Origin: Flavonifractor sp052065355
Lineage (GTDB): Bacteria > Bacillota > Clostridia > Oscillospirales > Oscillospiraceae
Direction: 5' to 3'
Length of the DNA stretch: 64,000 bases
NCBI RefSeq assembly: GCF_052065355.1
Contig: NZ_JBQHUF010000016.1
Location: 1 to 64,000 of the forward strand
Position numbers and translations under genes: made by a program. Of the stretch, positions 8,341 through 16,522 are shown one piece after another. Each line of letters starts with the position of its first letter. The first letter of the stretch is position 1. Under the pieces are notes generated by a model. That model made no database searches and was not told the origin of the DNA. It saw nothing but the letters and a program-made list of their open reading frames with translations.

Positions 8341-8395
8341 CAAATTGTGAAAAAATTGACGATATGATCTGGTGAGGAGAAAAGGAGCGACTGAC

Positions 8396-9832
8396 ATGCG
8401 GGTATTTGAGACACATGTGCAGGAACTGAAAAACGACGTGCTTCGCTCGGTGGCCAAGCTGGCCTGGGCGGACGACCTGCAGACCGGGATCCTGGACATC
8501 CCCGAGCAGCTTATCCCCGGCCCGGAGGCCAAGATGCGCTGCTGTATTTATAAAGAACGTGCCATTATCAGCCAGCGGGTGAAGGTGGCTATGGGCGGCG
8601 ACCGGACCAACCCCAACCTGGTAGAGGTGCTGAGCATCGCCTGTGACGAGTGCCCGGTGACCGAGATCAGCGTGGGTCCCTCCTGCCGCGGCTGTATCGC
8701 CACCCGCTGCGTCCACGCCTGCCCCAAGGACGCCATCACCGTGGTGGACCGCAAGGCACAGATCGACCACAAGAAGTGCATCACCTGCGGCAAGTGCGTG
8801 GCCGCCTGCCCCTATGGCGCCATTGAAAAGAAGACCCGCCCCTGCGAGCGCAGCTGCAAGGCCGGGGCTATCTCCATGGGGGAGGATAAGAAGGCCTTTA
8901 TCGATCCCAACAAGTGCACCTCCTGCGGCGCCTGTGTGTACCAGTGCCCCTTCGGCGCCATCATGGACAAGTCCTTCATCGTGGACGCCATCCAGATGCT
9001 CCAGGGTGCAGACAAGTGGGGCTTCCACGTGTATGCCGCGGTAGCGCCCTCCATTGCCGGCCAGTTTGCCCCCGCCGACCTGGGTCAGGTGGTCACCGGC
9101 CTGAAGATGCTGGGCTTCCACGACGTGGTGGAGGTGGCTCTGGGCGCCGACATGACCGCCAAGCATGAGGCGGTGGAGCTGGAGGAAAAGGGCATGCTGG
9201 CCTCCTCCTGCTGCCCGGCCTTCGTGGACTTTGTGGAGAAGAATTTCCCTGAGCAGGCCCATTTGATTTCCTCCACGCCGTCCCCCATGATCATGGCCGC
9301 CCGGAACATCAAGAAAAAGGACCCCTCCGCCAAGGTCATCTTCATCGGGCCCTGCGTAGCCAAGAAGAAAGAGGTCAAGCTGGGCAAGACCATGCGGGCG
9401 GTGGACAGCGCCCTCACCTTCGAGGAGCTGTACGCCATGTTTGAGTCCCGTGACATCGACGTGTCCAAGCTGGACTTTGCCGATCTGGACCAGGCCAGCG
9501 GCTTCGGCCGGTCCTTTGCCCGCAGCGGCGGCGTTACCGCGGCTGTGAAGGAAGCGCTGGCCGAGCGGGGCAGCAAGTTTGAGGTCAAGCCCATGCCCTG
9601 CAGCGGGCTGGAGGCCTGTAAGCTGGCTTTCCTGAAGGCGGCCAAGGGCATCGGCGATTTCAACTTCATTGAGGGCATGGCCTGCGAGGGCGGCTGTGTC
9701 CAGGGCCCCGCCCAGCTGATCCGCTCCCCCAAGAACCAGGGAGATGTGGACCGCCACGCCAAGCAGGCGGAGGGCCGCACCATCGAGGAGGCAGTGGCTG
9801 CCGCCGAGCAGGTTCAGAACGAGGAAGCGTAA
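8396..9832 (+). CDS. Monomeric [FeFe] hydrogenase, group B-like
   Basis: The protein has 478 aa. It reversibly makes or consumes H2 using ferredoxin electrons. The N-terminal half carries ferredoxin-like Cys clusters: SCRGC...CVHACP (97-109), CITCGKCVAACP (128-139), C150/C154 and CTSCGACVYQCP (174-185). The H-cluster domain follows with SSCCPAF (270-275), FIGPCVAKKKE (317-326), the MPCSGLEACK segment (400-409) and EGMACEGGCVQG (426-437). This arrangement matches the group B single-subunit hydrogenases of Clostridia. The ATG at 8396 has AAGGAG 8 nt upstream; a GTG at 8372 lacks one. It is a single-gene unit with its own promoter and terminator. No maturation genes (hydEFG) are in the window. 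Confidence 0.9.
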   Translation: MRVFETHVQELKNDVLRSVAKLAWADDLQTGILDIPEQLIPGPEAKMRCCIYKERAIISQRVKVAMGGDRTNPNLVEVLSIACDECPVTEISVGPSCRGCIATRCVHACPKDAITVVDRKAQIDHKKCITCGKCVAACPYGAIEKKTRPCERSCKAGAISMGEDKKAFIDPNKCTSCGACVYQCPFGAIMDKSFIVDAIQMLQGADKWGFHVYAAVAPSIAGQFAPADLGQVVTGLKMLGFHDVVEVALGADMTAKHEAVELEEKGMLASSCCPAFVDFVEKNFPEQAHLISSTPSPMIMAARNIKKKDPSAKVIFIGPCVAKKKEVKLGKTMRAVDSALTFEELYAMFESRDIDVSKLDFADLDQASGFGRSFARSGGVTAAVKEALAERGSKFEVKPMPCSGLEACKLAFLKAAKGIGDFNFIEGMACEGGCVQGPAQLIRSPKNQGDVDRHAKQAEGRTIEEAVAAAEQVQNEEA

Positions 9833-9837
9833 TGTGG

Positions 9838-9879
9838 AAAAAAGAGCCCCGCCGGATCACTCCGGCGGGGCTCTTTTTT
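9838..9879. terminator. Bidirectional intrinsic terminator
   Basis: The 13-bp arms GAGCCCCGCCGGA (9844-9856) and TCCGGCGGGGCTC (9861-9873) sit between A- and T-runs. It separates the convergent hydrogenase and lipoprotein genes. Confidence 0.9.
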
Positions 9880-9884
9880 CATAC

Positions 9885-10574
9885 TCAGCCCAGATTGTAG
9901 TCGATGACCAGGGCGTCCACAGCCCAAAAATCCTCATCGGGGATGGTCCAGTAGTCGTCATCCCCCAGGGCCACCTGGACCAGGAGGGTCTGGGGCTCCA
10001 GATAGTCCAGCTGAGGCAGCTTCTCATAGGTCAGATCCATGAACAGCTCCACCCACTCGACCTCGTAGGCCATATACTCCTCGTCCGTCATCTGGTCGGG
10101 ATAACGGCTGTTGAGCTCGTCGGCGGCGCCGTTGTTGAGCTCGTCAGCCACCTGATGGAAGATGTCGATGGGCTCCACAGTCACCTTCACGCCGAAAGTG
10201 GTGTCGTCCACCTCAGAGGCCGATTCCACCGTGTACTTGGAGTGGGCGTAGATCTGCCGGTACATGGCGCTCAGCTCCTCCAGCAGACGGTCCTGCTCCT
10301 CCTGAGACAGCTCGCTCTCCACAAAGGAATCCAGGAAGAACTGAGCCTCGGTCTCCATACTGCCGGCATAGACCTCCTCCGTCTCCTCCTCTGTGCTGTC
10401 AATCAGCTTCAGGAAGTCGGGGTCGGCTTTGCCCAGGTAGTTTTCATCCAAAACACCCTGGACATAGAGCTGGGCGTCGTCAGCGCTGAGGCCGCCGCCG
10501 CAGGCAGATAGGGGGAGCAGCAGCGCCAGGGACAGGGCCAGAACCAGTGCGGTGGTCTTTCCTTTCACGGTCAC
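9885..10574 (-). CDS. Lipoprotein with DUF5105-like domain
   Basis: The protein has 229 aa. A signal peptide ends in the lipobox LSAC (Cys about 25) followed by GGG, so it is lipid-anchored on the outside of the membrane. The remainder is acidic, and its GLSADDAQLYVQGVLDENY opening and spacing resemble DUF5105/DUF4878-type lipoproteins of Firmicutes. The function is unknown. Start choice is between GTG codons at 10574 and 10568; the latter sits about 10 nt from AGAGG. It is last in the regulator-pepV-lipoprotein operon, 41 nt after pepV. Confidence 0.75.
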   Translation of the reverse strand: MTVKGKTTALVLALSLALLLPLSACGGGLSADDAQLYVQGVLDENYLGKADPDFLKLIDSTEEETEEVYAGSMETEAQFFLDSFVESELSQEEQDRLLEELSAMYRQIYAHSKYTVESASEVDDTTFGVKVTVEPIDIFHQVADELNNGAADELNSRYPDQMTDEEYMAYEVEWVELFMDLTYEKLPQLDYLEPQTLLVQVALGDDDYWTIPDEDFWAVDALVIDYNLG

Positions 10575-10615
10575 TCATCCTCTCATCTTCAGTTGTTAGT
10601 TGTTATCTGTTTTTG

Positions 10616-12022
10616 TCAGGAGCACAGATCAATAATGGCCTGGGTGAAGATCTTGGCGGCGGTGAGCTGGTCGGCAATGCAGGTGTGCTCGTCAGCGCCG
10701 TGCATGTTGCCGTTGAAGCCGGGCATGCAGCAGCCAAAGGCCACGCCGCCGGGAATTTCATGGACGTAGGTGCCGCCGCCGATGGCCAGACACTCGCCCT
10801 TGTTGCCGGTATACTGCTCGTAGCAGTTGAGCAGCGTCTTCACCAGCGGAGAGTCGGCGGGGGTGTGGTGGGGTTCCTGCATGTCGCCCTCAGCGCTCAG
10901 GCCGAATTTGGCAAAGGAGGCCTCGGCAACCTGCTTGCAGTTCTCCTCATTGGCGCAGATGGGCACCCGGCTGTCGAACTGGCCGGACAGGCCAGTGGGG
11001 GTGACCTCCAGCAGGGAGAAGGCCAGGGTGAGAGAGCCGGAGATCTCGTCGGACTGGGCAATGCCCAGGGCTTTGCCGGCGCAGTCCCCGTGGGGGAACA
11101 GGGCATTCAGGGCGTGGAGGGCGGCGGTGGAGCCCACCTTGGCCAGAGGCAGGGCGCACAGCAGGTCCAGCAGGGCGGTGATGGCGTTGTTGCCCTCCTC
11201 CGGGGTGGAGGCGTGAGCGCCCTTGCCCTTGCACAGAATGTGCAGGTCGTCCCCGTCCTCCTTCAGCTCATAGGCGGCGCCGGTGCGCTCTGCCGCAGCG
11301 TCGCAGTAGGGCTTGGCAGCCTCGGCGGACAGGCCGGCCACCACACAGGAGGCCTCCGGCGGCAGCACGTTGATGCGGAAGCCGCCGTGGAGCTCCTTCA
11401 CCCGGGGAGTGGCCTCCTCGACGTCCCAGCTCTTGGTAAAGACTGGCTTGTAGCTGCCCTTTTCGATGTTGATCAGGGGGAACTCGGCATCGGGGGAGAA
11501 GGTATAGGCGGCATAGGGCTCCTTGCTGTAATAGTAGGCCAGATCCTCGGAACCGCTCTCCTCGTCGGTGCCCAGAATCAGCCGGACGTTGTGCTTCAGA
11601 GGTACGCCCAGATCCTTCACCGCCTGCATAGCCATTAGCGCAGCGCAGGCGGGACCCTTGTCGTCGTCGGTGCCCCGGCCGTAGAGCATGCCGTCCACTT
11701 CCTTGGGATTGTAGGGCTCAGTCACCGTCCAGCCGGTGCCCTCCCCCACTACGTCCAGGTGGCAGAGAATGTGCAGAATGGTGTCCTTGTCATTCAGGTC
11801 CACCGTGCCGGCATAGTTGTCATAATTCTTTACGGCAAAGCCCAGCTCGCTGGACAGCTTCAGGGCCTCATCCAGAGCGGCGGCAGGGCCGGGGCCAAAA
11901 GGCATGCCGGGCTGCGCATCCTCCCGGACGCTGCGTACCCGTACCAGCCGGGAGATATGCTCCACCAGCTCAGCCCTGCGGCGGGGGTCATTAAAGTAAG
12001 CTTCGATCTGCTGCTTGTACAT
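10616..12022 (-). CDS. pepV: Sapep/PepV-type M20 metallodipeptidase
   Basis: The protein has 468 aa. It is a cytoplasmic Mn/Zn-dependent dipeptidase of the M20 PepV/Sapep family. Metal and catalytic motifs are visible: ILCHLDVV (His/Asp), GRGTDDDKGP (bridging Asp) and GTDEESGSED (Glu general base and metal ligand). A PepV-type lid domain follows. The ATG at 12022 has AAAGGAGG upstream with a 10-nt spacer. It lies directly downstream of the YheO-like regulator on the same strand, so it is probably that regulator's target. Confidence 0.9.
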   Translation of the reverse strand: MYKQQIEAYFNDPRRRAELVEHISRLVRVRSVREDAQPGMPFGPGPAAALDEALKLSSELGFAVKNYDNYAGTVDLNDKDTILHILCHLDVVGEGTGWTVTEPYNPKEVDGMLYGRGTDDDKGPACAALMAMQAVKDLGVPLKHNVRLILGTDEESGSEDLAYYYSKEPYAAYTFSPDAEFPLINIEKGSYKPVFTKSWDVEEATPRVKELHGGFRINVLPPEASCVVAGLSAEAAKPYCDAAAERTGAAYELKEDGDDLHILCKGKGAHASTPEEGNNAITALLDLLCALPLAKVGSTAALHALNALFPHGDCAGKALGIAQSDEISGSLTLAFSLLEVTPTGLSGQFDSRVPICANEENCKQVAEASFAKFGLSAEGDMQEPHHTPADSPLVKTLLNCYEQYTGNKGECLAIGGGTYVHEIPGGVAFGCCMPGFNGNMHGADEHTCIADQLTAAKIFTQAIIDLCS

Positions 12023-12038
12023 AAAGGGTGTTCCTCCT

Positions 12039-12692
12039 TTAATTGCTTTCACTGGGGTCTTCTTCGCCGGCGGCGCCCGCCAGCTCCCCCAGATATTTGT
12101 AAACTGTATACCGGGAAACCTGAAGCCGCTTGGCCACAAAAGGTACCGATTTCCGGAAGGAAAAGGCGTTTTTCTGGTCCAAAAGGGCGATGATCTTCAT
12201 CCGGTCCCGCTTGTTCAGCGCGTTTACCGGCTTGCCCACTGCCGCCAGACACTCGTCAAACAGATTGCCCAGCTGCTGGTCCCCTCCGTGCCACATGGCG
12301 CTCTGCAGGTCGGCCTCGGCGCTCATCAGATCCACCAGGATCCGGTTGGCGTATACCAGAGAGGAGTAGTCGAAATTGATGCCCAGCGCCAGGTTGTAGT
12401 CCTCCCCGATCAGGTGAAAGGTACTGCTCTTGATCTGCTGGCCGGAAGGCGTGGTGGCGTACAGATTCACAAAGTCGGTGACCAGAGCATCCTGATCCAG
12501 CTCCCGGATTGTTCCCAGAATGTCCATGGTGGAGCCCACCGTCCGGCCGGAGACATGTCCGTTGTAGATGGACAGAATGGGGTGGCTGGGATCCCCCATG
12601 TCGTGGACCAGGGTCTCGCAGGTGGAGCCGAACATCTCCGCGATTCCCCGGGCCGTCCGGTCCAGAAATTCAAAGGCTTCCTCTCGATCCAT
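12039..12692 (-). CDS. YheO-like PAS/HTH transcriptional regulator (pepV-linked)
   Basis: The protein has 217 aa. The N-terminal two thirds are a YheO-type PAS sensor (ETLVHDMGDPSHPILSI, later YNLALGINFDYSS). The C-terminal quarter is a helix-turn-helix of the DauR/HTH_22 type (FVAKRLQVSRYTVYKYL). Regulators of this family control amino-acid or purine catabolic genes. The ATG at 12692 was preferred over an in-frame TTG at 12719 because GGTGAGG precedes it at good distance. It starts the operon with pepV. A dyad at 12720-12748 overlaps its promoter and may be its own operator. It is a paralogue of the regulator at 39106-39744. Confidence 0.8.
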   Translation of the reverse strand: MDREEAFEFLDRTARGIAEMFGSTCETLVHDMGDPSHPILSIYNGHVSGRTVGSTMDILGTIRELDQDALVTDFVNLYATTPSGQQIKSSTFHLIGEDYNLALGINFDYSSLVYANRILVDLMSAEADLQSAMWHGGDQQLGNLFDECLAAVGKPVNALNKRDRMKIIALLDQKNAFSFRKSVPFVAKRLQVSRYTVYKYLGELAGAAGEEDPSESN

Positions 12693-12719
12693 TGTGACGA
12701 ACCTCACCCTCCCATCCAA

Positions 12720-12748
12720 ACAGTATCATACCGAACATATTGTACTGT
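12720..12748. promoter_or_regulatory. Dyad operator between the YheO-like regulator and niaR
   Basis: ACAGTATCATA (12720-12730) and TATTGTACTGT (12738-12748) match as inverted repeats at 9 of 11 positions with a 7-bp centre. The left arm contains the minus-strand -10 box (TATGAT) of the regulator gene. A bound protein would therefore block it. Which protein binds is unknown. Confidence 0.45.
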
Positions 12749-12772
12749 GGCAGAGCGGAAATTGCAAGGTGA

Positions 12773-12801
12773 TTTACACGCCGGGGCGGAACTGCTATAC
12801 T
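12773..12801 (+). promoter_or_regulatory. Promoter of niaR
   Basis: TTTACA (12773-12778), a 17-bp spacer and TATACT (12796-12801) lie just upstream of the AAAAAAGGAGGAA ribosome-binding site of niaR. Confidence 0.6.
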
Positions 12802-12822
12802 GAGAAAAAAGGAGGAACGGCC

Positions 12823-13344
12823 ATGGTGGAACACAGCGGAGCGGAGCGCCGGGCGGCGGTGGCCCGGGTATTGGAGGAGGCGGCGGGGCCGGTGAGCGCG
12901 GCGTCGCTGGCCCGGCAGTTTTCTGTCAGCCGGCAGATCATTGTGGGCGATATCGCCCTGCTTCGGGCCGGAGGGGCCGGTATTCTGGCCACGCCCCGGG
13001 GCTATGTGCTGGAACGGCGTCAGGAGGGCGTGGTGCATACGGTAGCCTGCGTCCACACGCCGGAGCAGATGGAGGCCGAGCTCACCGCCATCGTGGACGC
13101 CGGCGGCGAGGTGGTGGACGTGATCGTGGAGCACCCTGTTTACGGCCAGCTCACCGGCATATTAGGCCTGCGCAGCCGATATGATATAGGGGAGTTCATC
13201 CGGCGGGTAGCTGAGCACGGGGCCCGTCCGCTGTCCGATCTCACCGGCGGTATCCATCTGCATACTGTCCGGTGTCAGGACGAAAAAAGTTTTCAAAGAG
13301 TGCAAAAAGCACTTGCAAACGAGGGCTTTTTGCTTAATATGTGA
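12823..13344 (+). CDS. niaR: NiaR-type niacin-responsive repressor (HTH + 3H domain)
   Basis: The protein has 173 aa. The N-terminal winged helix-turn-helix (about 10-65, AASLARQFSVSRQIIVGDI) is followed by a 3H domain named for its three histidines. These are visible as VHTVACVHT, VEHPVYG and GGIHLHTV. The family (YrxA/NiaR) represses NAD precursor uptake and synthesis when nicotinic acid is present. The ATG at 12823 has GGAGG with ideal spacing. No NAD gene lies beside it, so its targets are elsewhere unless it also acts on the neighbouring regulator/pepV promoter or on nhaC. Confidence 0.85.
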   Translation: MVEHSGAERRAAVARVLEEAAGPVSAASLARQFSVSRQIIVGDIALLRAGGAGILATPRGYVLERRQEGVVHTVACVHTPEQMEAELTAIVDAGGEVVDVIVEHPVYGQLTGILGLRSRYDIGEFIRRVAEHGARPLSDLTGGIHLHTVRCQDEKSFQRVQKALANEGFLLNM

Positions 13345-13380
13345 ATTTAACATAGTGAAGCGCCGGCGGAATTGTTAATT

Positions 13381-13409
13381 TTGACAAAAAAGTATTGCCA
13401 AATTATGAA
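13381..13409 (+). promoter_or_regulatory. Promoter of the NhaC antiporter gene
   Basis: A consensus TTGACA (13381-13386), a 17-bp spacer and TATGAA (13404-13409) lie 77 nt before the start codon. It is followed by a leader that contains a hairpin. Confidence 0.65.
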
Positions 13410-13429
13410 TAATGGTGTATGATTAAGTA

Positions 13430-13463
13430 CGAATCCTTGGGTTGGGGAGGCTTTTAGGATTCG
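13430..13463 (+). promoter_or_regulatory. Leader hairpin upstream of nhaC
   Basis: The perfect 8-bp inverted repeat CGAATCCT (13430-13437)/AGGATTCG (13456-13463) has an 18-nt loop. It begins about 14 nt after the predicted transcription start and ends 22 nt before the ATG. No T-run follows, so it is not a terminator. It may be a regulatory or stabilising RNA element. Confidence 0.35.
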
Positions 13464-13485
13464 CAATTTATAAGGGAGGGTTATT

Positions 13486-15159
13486 ATGAACTCACCACGT
13501 ACAAAACGGTTTGGCAAGTTCCTGCTCGTCCTGTTTGCATTGGCCTGCATCATGACATTGGTCGTCTTTGCTGAGGGCGAAGAGGCTGCTGTCAGCCGGT
13601 TCTTCGGCACGCCCTGGTCTCTGCTGCCCCCTGTGGTGGCTATCGTCCTGGCGCTGATCACCAAGGAAGTGTATTCGTCCCTGTTCCTGGGCATTATCGT
13701 TGGCTTCCTGCTGCAGGCCGACTTTAATCCCGTCAATGCCTTCAATCTGTTCATCACTGACCTGGGCAGCAACATCGGCGGCAACGCCGGTATCCTGATC
13801 TTCCTGGTCATCCTGGGCACCATGGTGGCCCTGATGATCCGGGCCGGCGGCTCCAAGGCCTACGGCGATTGGGCTGTTGCTCACATCAAGACTAAGTCCG
13901 GCGCTCTGTGGGCCACCTTCATCCTGGCCATCGTGCTGGGCGTGGATGACTACTTCAACAACCTGACCACCGGTAACGTGATGCGTCCCGTCACCGACGG
14001 CCACCACATTTCCCGCGCTAAGCTGTCCTACATGTGCGACGCTACCGCCGCTCCTGTTTGTATCATGATGCCCGTGTCCTCCTGGGCTGCCGCCGTTACC
14101 GGCGTCATCAACAACGAGGAGCTGGGCTTCCAGATCTTCCTGCGGGCCATCCCCTATAACTACTATGCCATCCTGACCATGGTGTTCATCATCGTCATGA
14201 CCAGCCTGAACGTAGACTACGGCCCCATGAAGAAGCACGAGGACAACGCCTCCAAGGGCGACCTCTACACCACCCCCGAGCGTCCCTTCGCTGGTGTGGA
14301 AGAGATGAAGTTCAACCCCGCCGGCAAGGTTATCGACCTGGTCATTCCCGTTATCATCCTGATCATCGGCTGCGTGGGCGGCCTGATCTACGCCGGCTAC
14401 CTGAACGGCGGCACCACCCTGCTGGACATGTTTGCCAACACCGATGCCTTCTTCGGCCTGCCCTTCGGCTCCGGCATCGCTCTGATCGTCAACTTCATCT
14501 ACTTCATCTGCCGCCGCTCCATGAAGTTCACCGAACTGATGGACTGCCTGCCTGAGGGCTTCAAGCAGATGGTTCCCGCCATCCTGATCCTGTGCTTTGC
14601 CTGGACTATCGGCGGCGTGACCCGCTACGGCCTGGGCGCTCCCGAGTTCGTGGCCAACTTCGTGGATATGCACCTGCGTCACCTGGAGAACTTCCTGCCC
14701 GCCGTTATCTTCCTGATCGCTATGGGCCTGGGCTTCGCCACCGGTACCTCCTGGGGCACCTTCGGCATCCTGCTGCCCATCGTGCTGGACGTGTTCACTC
14801 CCGGCGGCTTCGACAACCTGACTGCTGAGGCCCTGAGCGAAGTGCCCATCCTGATGGTTGGCGTGGGCGCCACCCTGGGCGGCGCCGTCTGCGGCGACCA
14901 CTGCTCGCCCATTTCGGATACCACGATTATGGCATCCTCGGGTGCTCAGTGCTACCACCTGAATCACGTGGCCACTCAGCTGCCCTACGCTATGACCGTG
15001 GCTGCCATCTCCTTCTTTAACTACCTGCTGACTGGTCTGATCATCGACTTCGTGCCCCAGATCTTCTGCCTGCTGATCGCTATCATCTCCACCGTGTTGG
15101 TGATGCTGATCATCGGCAAGATGAATCACTCCATGACCCGTCACTCTCAGCGCGACTGA
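13486..15159 (+). CDS. nhaC: NhaC-family Na+/H+ antiporter-like transporter
   Basis: The protein has 557 aa and 11-13 membrane helices. It belongs to the ion-transporter superfamily of NhaC-type Na+/H+ or substrate antiporters. The conserved VCGDHCSPISDTTIMASSGAQC segment is present in pieces around residues 465-485. LGVDDYFNNLTTGNVMRPVTD around residue 150-170 is the other family signature. An N-terminal signal-like helix precedes EGEEAA. The ATG at 13486 has AAGGGAGGG upstream. Codon choice (many GCT, CCT and ATC codons) suggests high expression. Specificity (sodium or an amino acid/malate exchange) cannot be read from sequence. Confidence 0.85.
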   Translation: MNSPRTKRFGKFLLVLFALACIMTLVVFAEGEEAAVSRFFGTPWSLLPPVVAIVLALITKEVYSSLFLGIIVGFLLQADFNPVNAFNLFITDLGSNIGGNAGILIFLVILGTMVALMIRAGGSKAYGDWAVAHIKTKSGALWATFILAIVLGVDDYFNNLTTGNVMRPVTDGHHISRAKLSYMCDATAAPVCIMMPVSSWAAAVTGVINNEELGFQIFLRAIPYNYYAILTMVFIIVMTSLNVDYGPMKKHEDNASKGDLYTTPERPFAGVEEMKFNPAGKVIDLVIPVIILIIGCVGGLIYAGYLNGGTTLLDMFANTDAFFGLPFGSGIALIVNFIYFICRRSMKFTELMDCLPEGFKQMVPAILILCFAWTIGGVTRYGLGAPEFVANFVDMHLRHLENFLPAVIFLIAMGLGFATGTSWGTFGILLPIVLDVFTPGGFDNLTAEALSEVPILMVGVGATLGGAVCGDHCSPISDTTIMASSGAQCYHLNHVATQLPYAMTVAAISFFNYLLTGLIIDFVPQIFCLLIAIISTVLVMLIIGKMNHSMTRHSQRD

Positions 15160-15242
15160 GATACATAGCAGACTGAGTGCGCCGGCTCCCGCTAACAGCG
15201 GAGCCCCCGCTTCCTATATCAGAAGTCAGGAGACATGATGCC

Positions 15243-16469
15243 ATGTTCATCACCATACGTCAGACCCAGGCCAATGGAAAGAACCTCTTTCAGGTGGAAT
15301 CAGAAGGCCGCATCCTGTACAGGGCCCGCACCCCTTGGGCCGACATTCGTGCTCCTTTCCAGCTGGAAAATCTGCGGGAGATGACCTTTACCGACGCTGA
15401 GGGGAATGAGGTATTCCACACCGCCTACAATGTCCTGGAGAATACCGTCCATACTGCAACCAGGTACAAATATCTCTTCGGAGCTTCCTCCAAACTGGGA
15501 GAGTACCAGGTGGTGGACGGGGATGGCACCGTGCGCGGCGCCTTTTACACCCAGATCGACGCCCCTTTTACCACCCAGATGACCATCGACTGCGGGGAGC
15601 GGACCTATGCCTGCTATGGCCGTGCCCTGGGCAAGATCTATGTCATCAGTGTGTTTGAGGGGGCGCGGCAGGTGGCCCAGATCACCAAGCCCTTGGACGT
15701 GTGGAACCGGCTGGACATTTACTATCTGCATCTGGATGACGGGTATCGGAGCCTGCTGTCTATCCTCAGCTTTTTCACCGTCTACGTGGACGCCCGGCGG
15801 TTTGACCGGCCGGGCCAGATCACAGCGGCGTCGGTGGAAAAGAACTGGAGCTATACCTTTGACCAAAATAACGACCGGTATGACCCGGACTGGATCCGCC
15901 GCACCTTTGGACAGGGGGCTGCCGACCACCTGGACTATCTCCTGCATAAACACCCGGAGCGGCCGCCGGCAGATCCGGAGCGAGCCAGGAAGCACCGGCG
16001 TCTGGTGATCGGCATCGTGGCGGCCGTGGTGGTGATCATTCTGATCGCCGTGGCGGCCATGGCCTGGCTGCTGTTCCGGCCCAAGACCGCCCTGCAGCCG
16101 GAGGACTTTGCGGCACAGATGGATGGGTACGGGTATACTGTCACGGAGGGCACCCCGGAGGGGCTGGGCAGCGGCTGGGAGCTGGCCTATGAGGCAGAGA
16201 AAGAGGGATACAGTCTTTGGTATCTGTCCTTCCCCACAGCAGAGGCGGCAGAGCGATTTTTTGCCCGGACAAAAAACCAGATGATGGCGGAGCGGACCGG
16301 CTCATATCTTCAGACCAGTACCAATCTGCTCAACAGCCAGAGATACAGCCTGACCTCTGGTGGCATCTATTCTGCAGTCTCCCGCATTGATGGTACAGTG
16401 ATCCTGTGTACTGTGTCGGAAGAGGATAAGGATGCAGTCAAAAAAACCTTAAGTGATTTGGGCTATTAA
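15243..16469 (+). CDS. Membrane protein with LURP-one/scramblase-like N-terminal domain
   Basis: The protein has 408 aa. Residues about 1-200 form a beta-rich domain reminiscent of LURP-one/phospholipid-scramblase-like proteins (FQVESEGRILYRAR, YQVVDGDGTVRGAFY, YVISVFEG). This assignment is tentative. A cytoplasmic basic linker (PERARKHRR) is followed by one membrane helix (about 257-280). The outside domain of about 125 aa (YGYTVTEG..., with Ser/Tyr-rich repeats) I do not recognise. The start at ATG 15243 follows AGGAGA by about 9 nt. It is a single gene ending in a strong terminator. Confidence 0.6.
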   Translation: MFITIRQTQANGKNLFQVESEGRILYRARTPWADIRAPFQLENLREMTFTDAEGNEVFHTAYNVLENTVHTATRYKYLFGASSKLGEYQVVDGDGTVRGAFYTQIDAPFTTQMTIDCGERTYACYGRALGKIYVISVFEGARQVAQITKPLDVWNRLDIYYLHLDDGYRSLLSILSFFTVYVDARRFDRPGQITAASVEKNWSYTFDQNNDRYDPDWIRRTFGQGAADHLDYLLHKHPERPPADPERARKHRRLVIGIVAAVVVIILIAVAAMAWLLFRPKTALQPEDFAAQMDGYGYTVTEGTPEGLGSGWELAYEAEKEGYSLWYLSFPTAEAAERFFARTKNQMMAERTGSYLQTSTNLLNSQRYSLTSGGIYSAVSRIDGTVILCTVSEEDKDAVKKTLSDLGY

Positions 16470-16470
16470 A

Positions 16471-16519
16471 AAAACACCCTGCTTCCGCCAAGTGGCGGAG
16501 GCAGGGTGCTTTTTGCTTT
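16471..16519. terminator. Intrinsic terminator between convergent genes
   Basis: The stem CACCCTGC (16475-16482) with GCAGGGTG (16501-16508) encloses a second stem, CCGCC/GGCGG, with loop AAGT. A- and T-runs lie on both sides, so it serves both genes. Confidence 0.85.
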
Positions 16520-16522
16520 TCT

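Noticed and set aside
8186..9757. N-terminal extension of about 520 codons to selA
   Set aside because: The minus frame stays open opposite the hydrogenase gene, but SelA homology begins at 8185, where there is a ribosome-binding site.
8396..9832. Hydrogenase as a selenocysteine protein
   Set aside because: All H-cluster positions are encoded as cysteine and the frame has no internal UGA.
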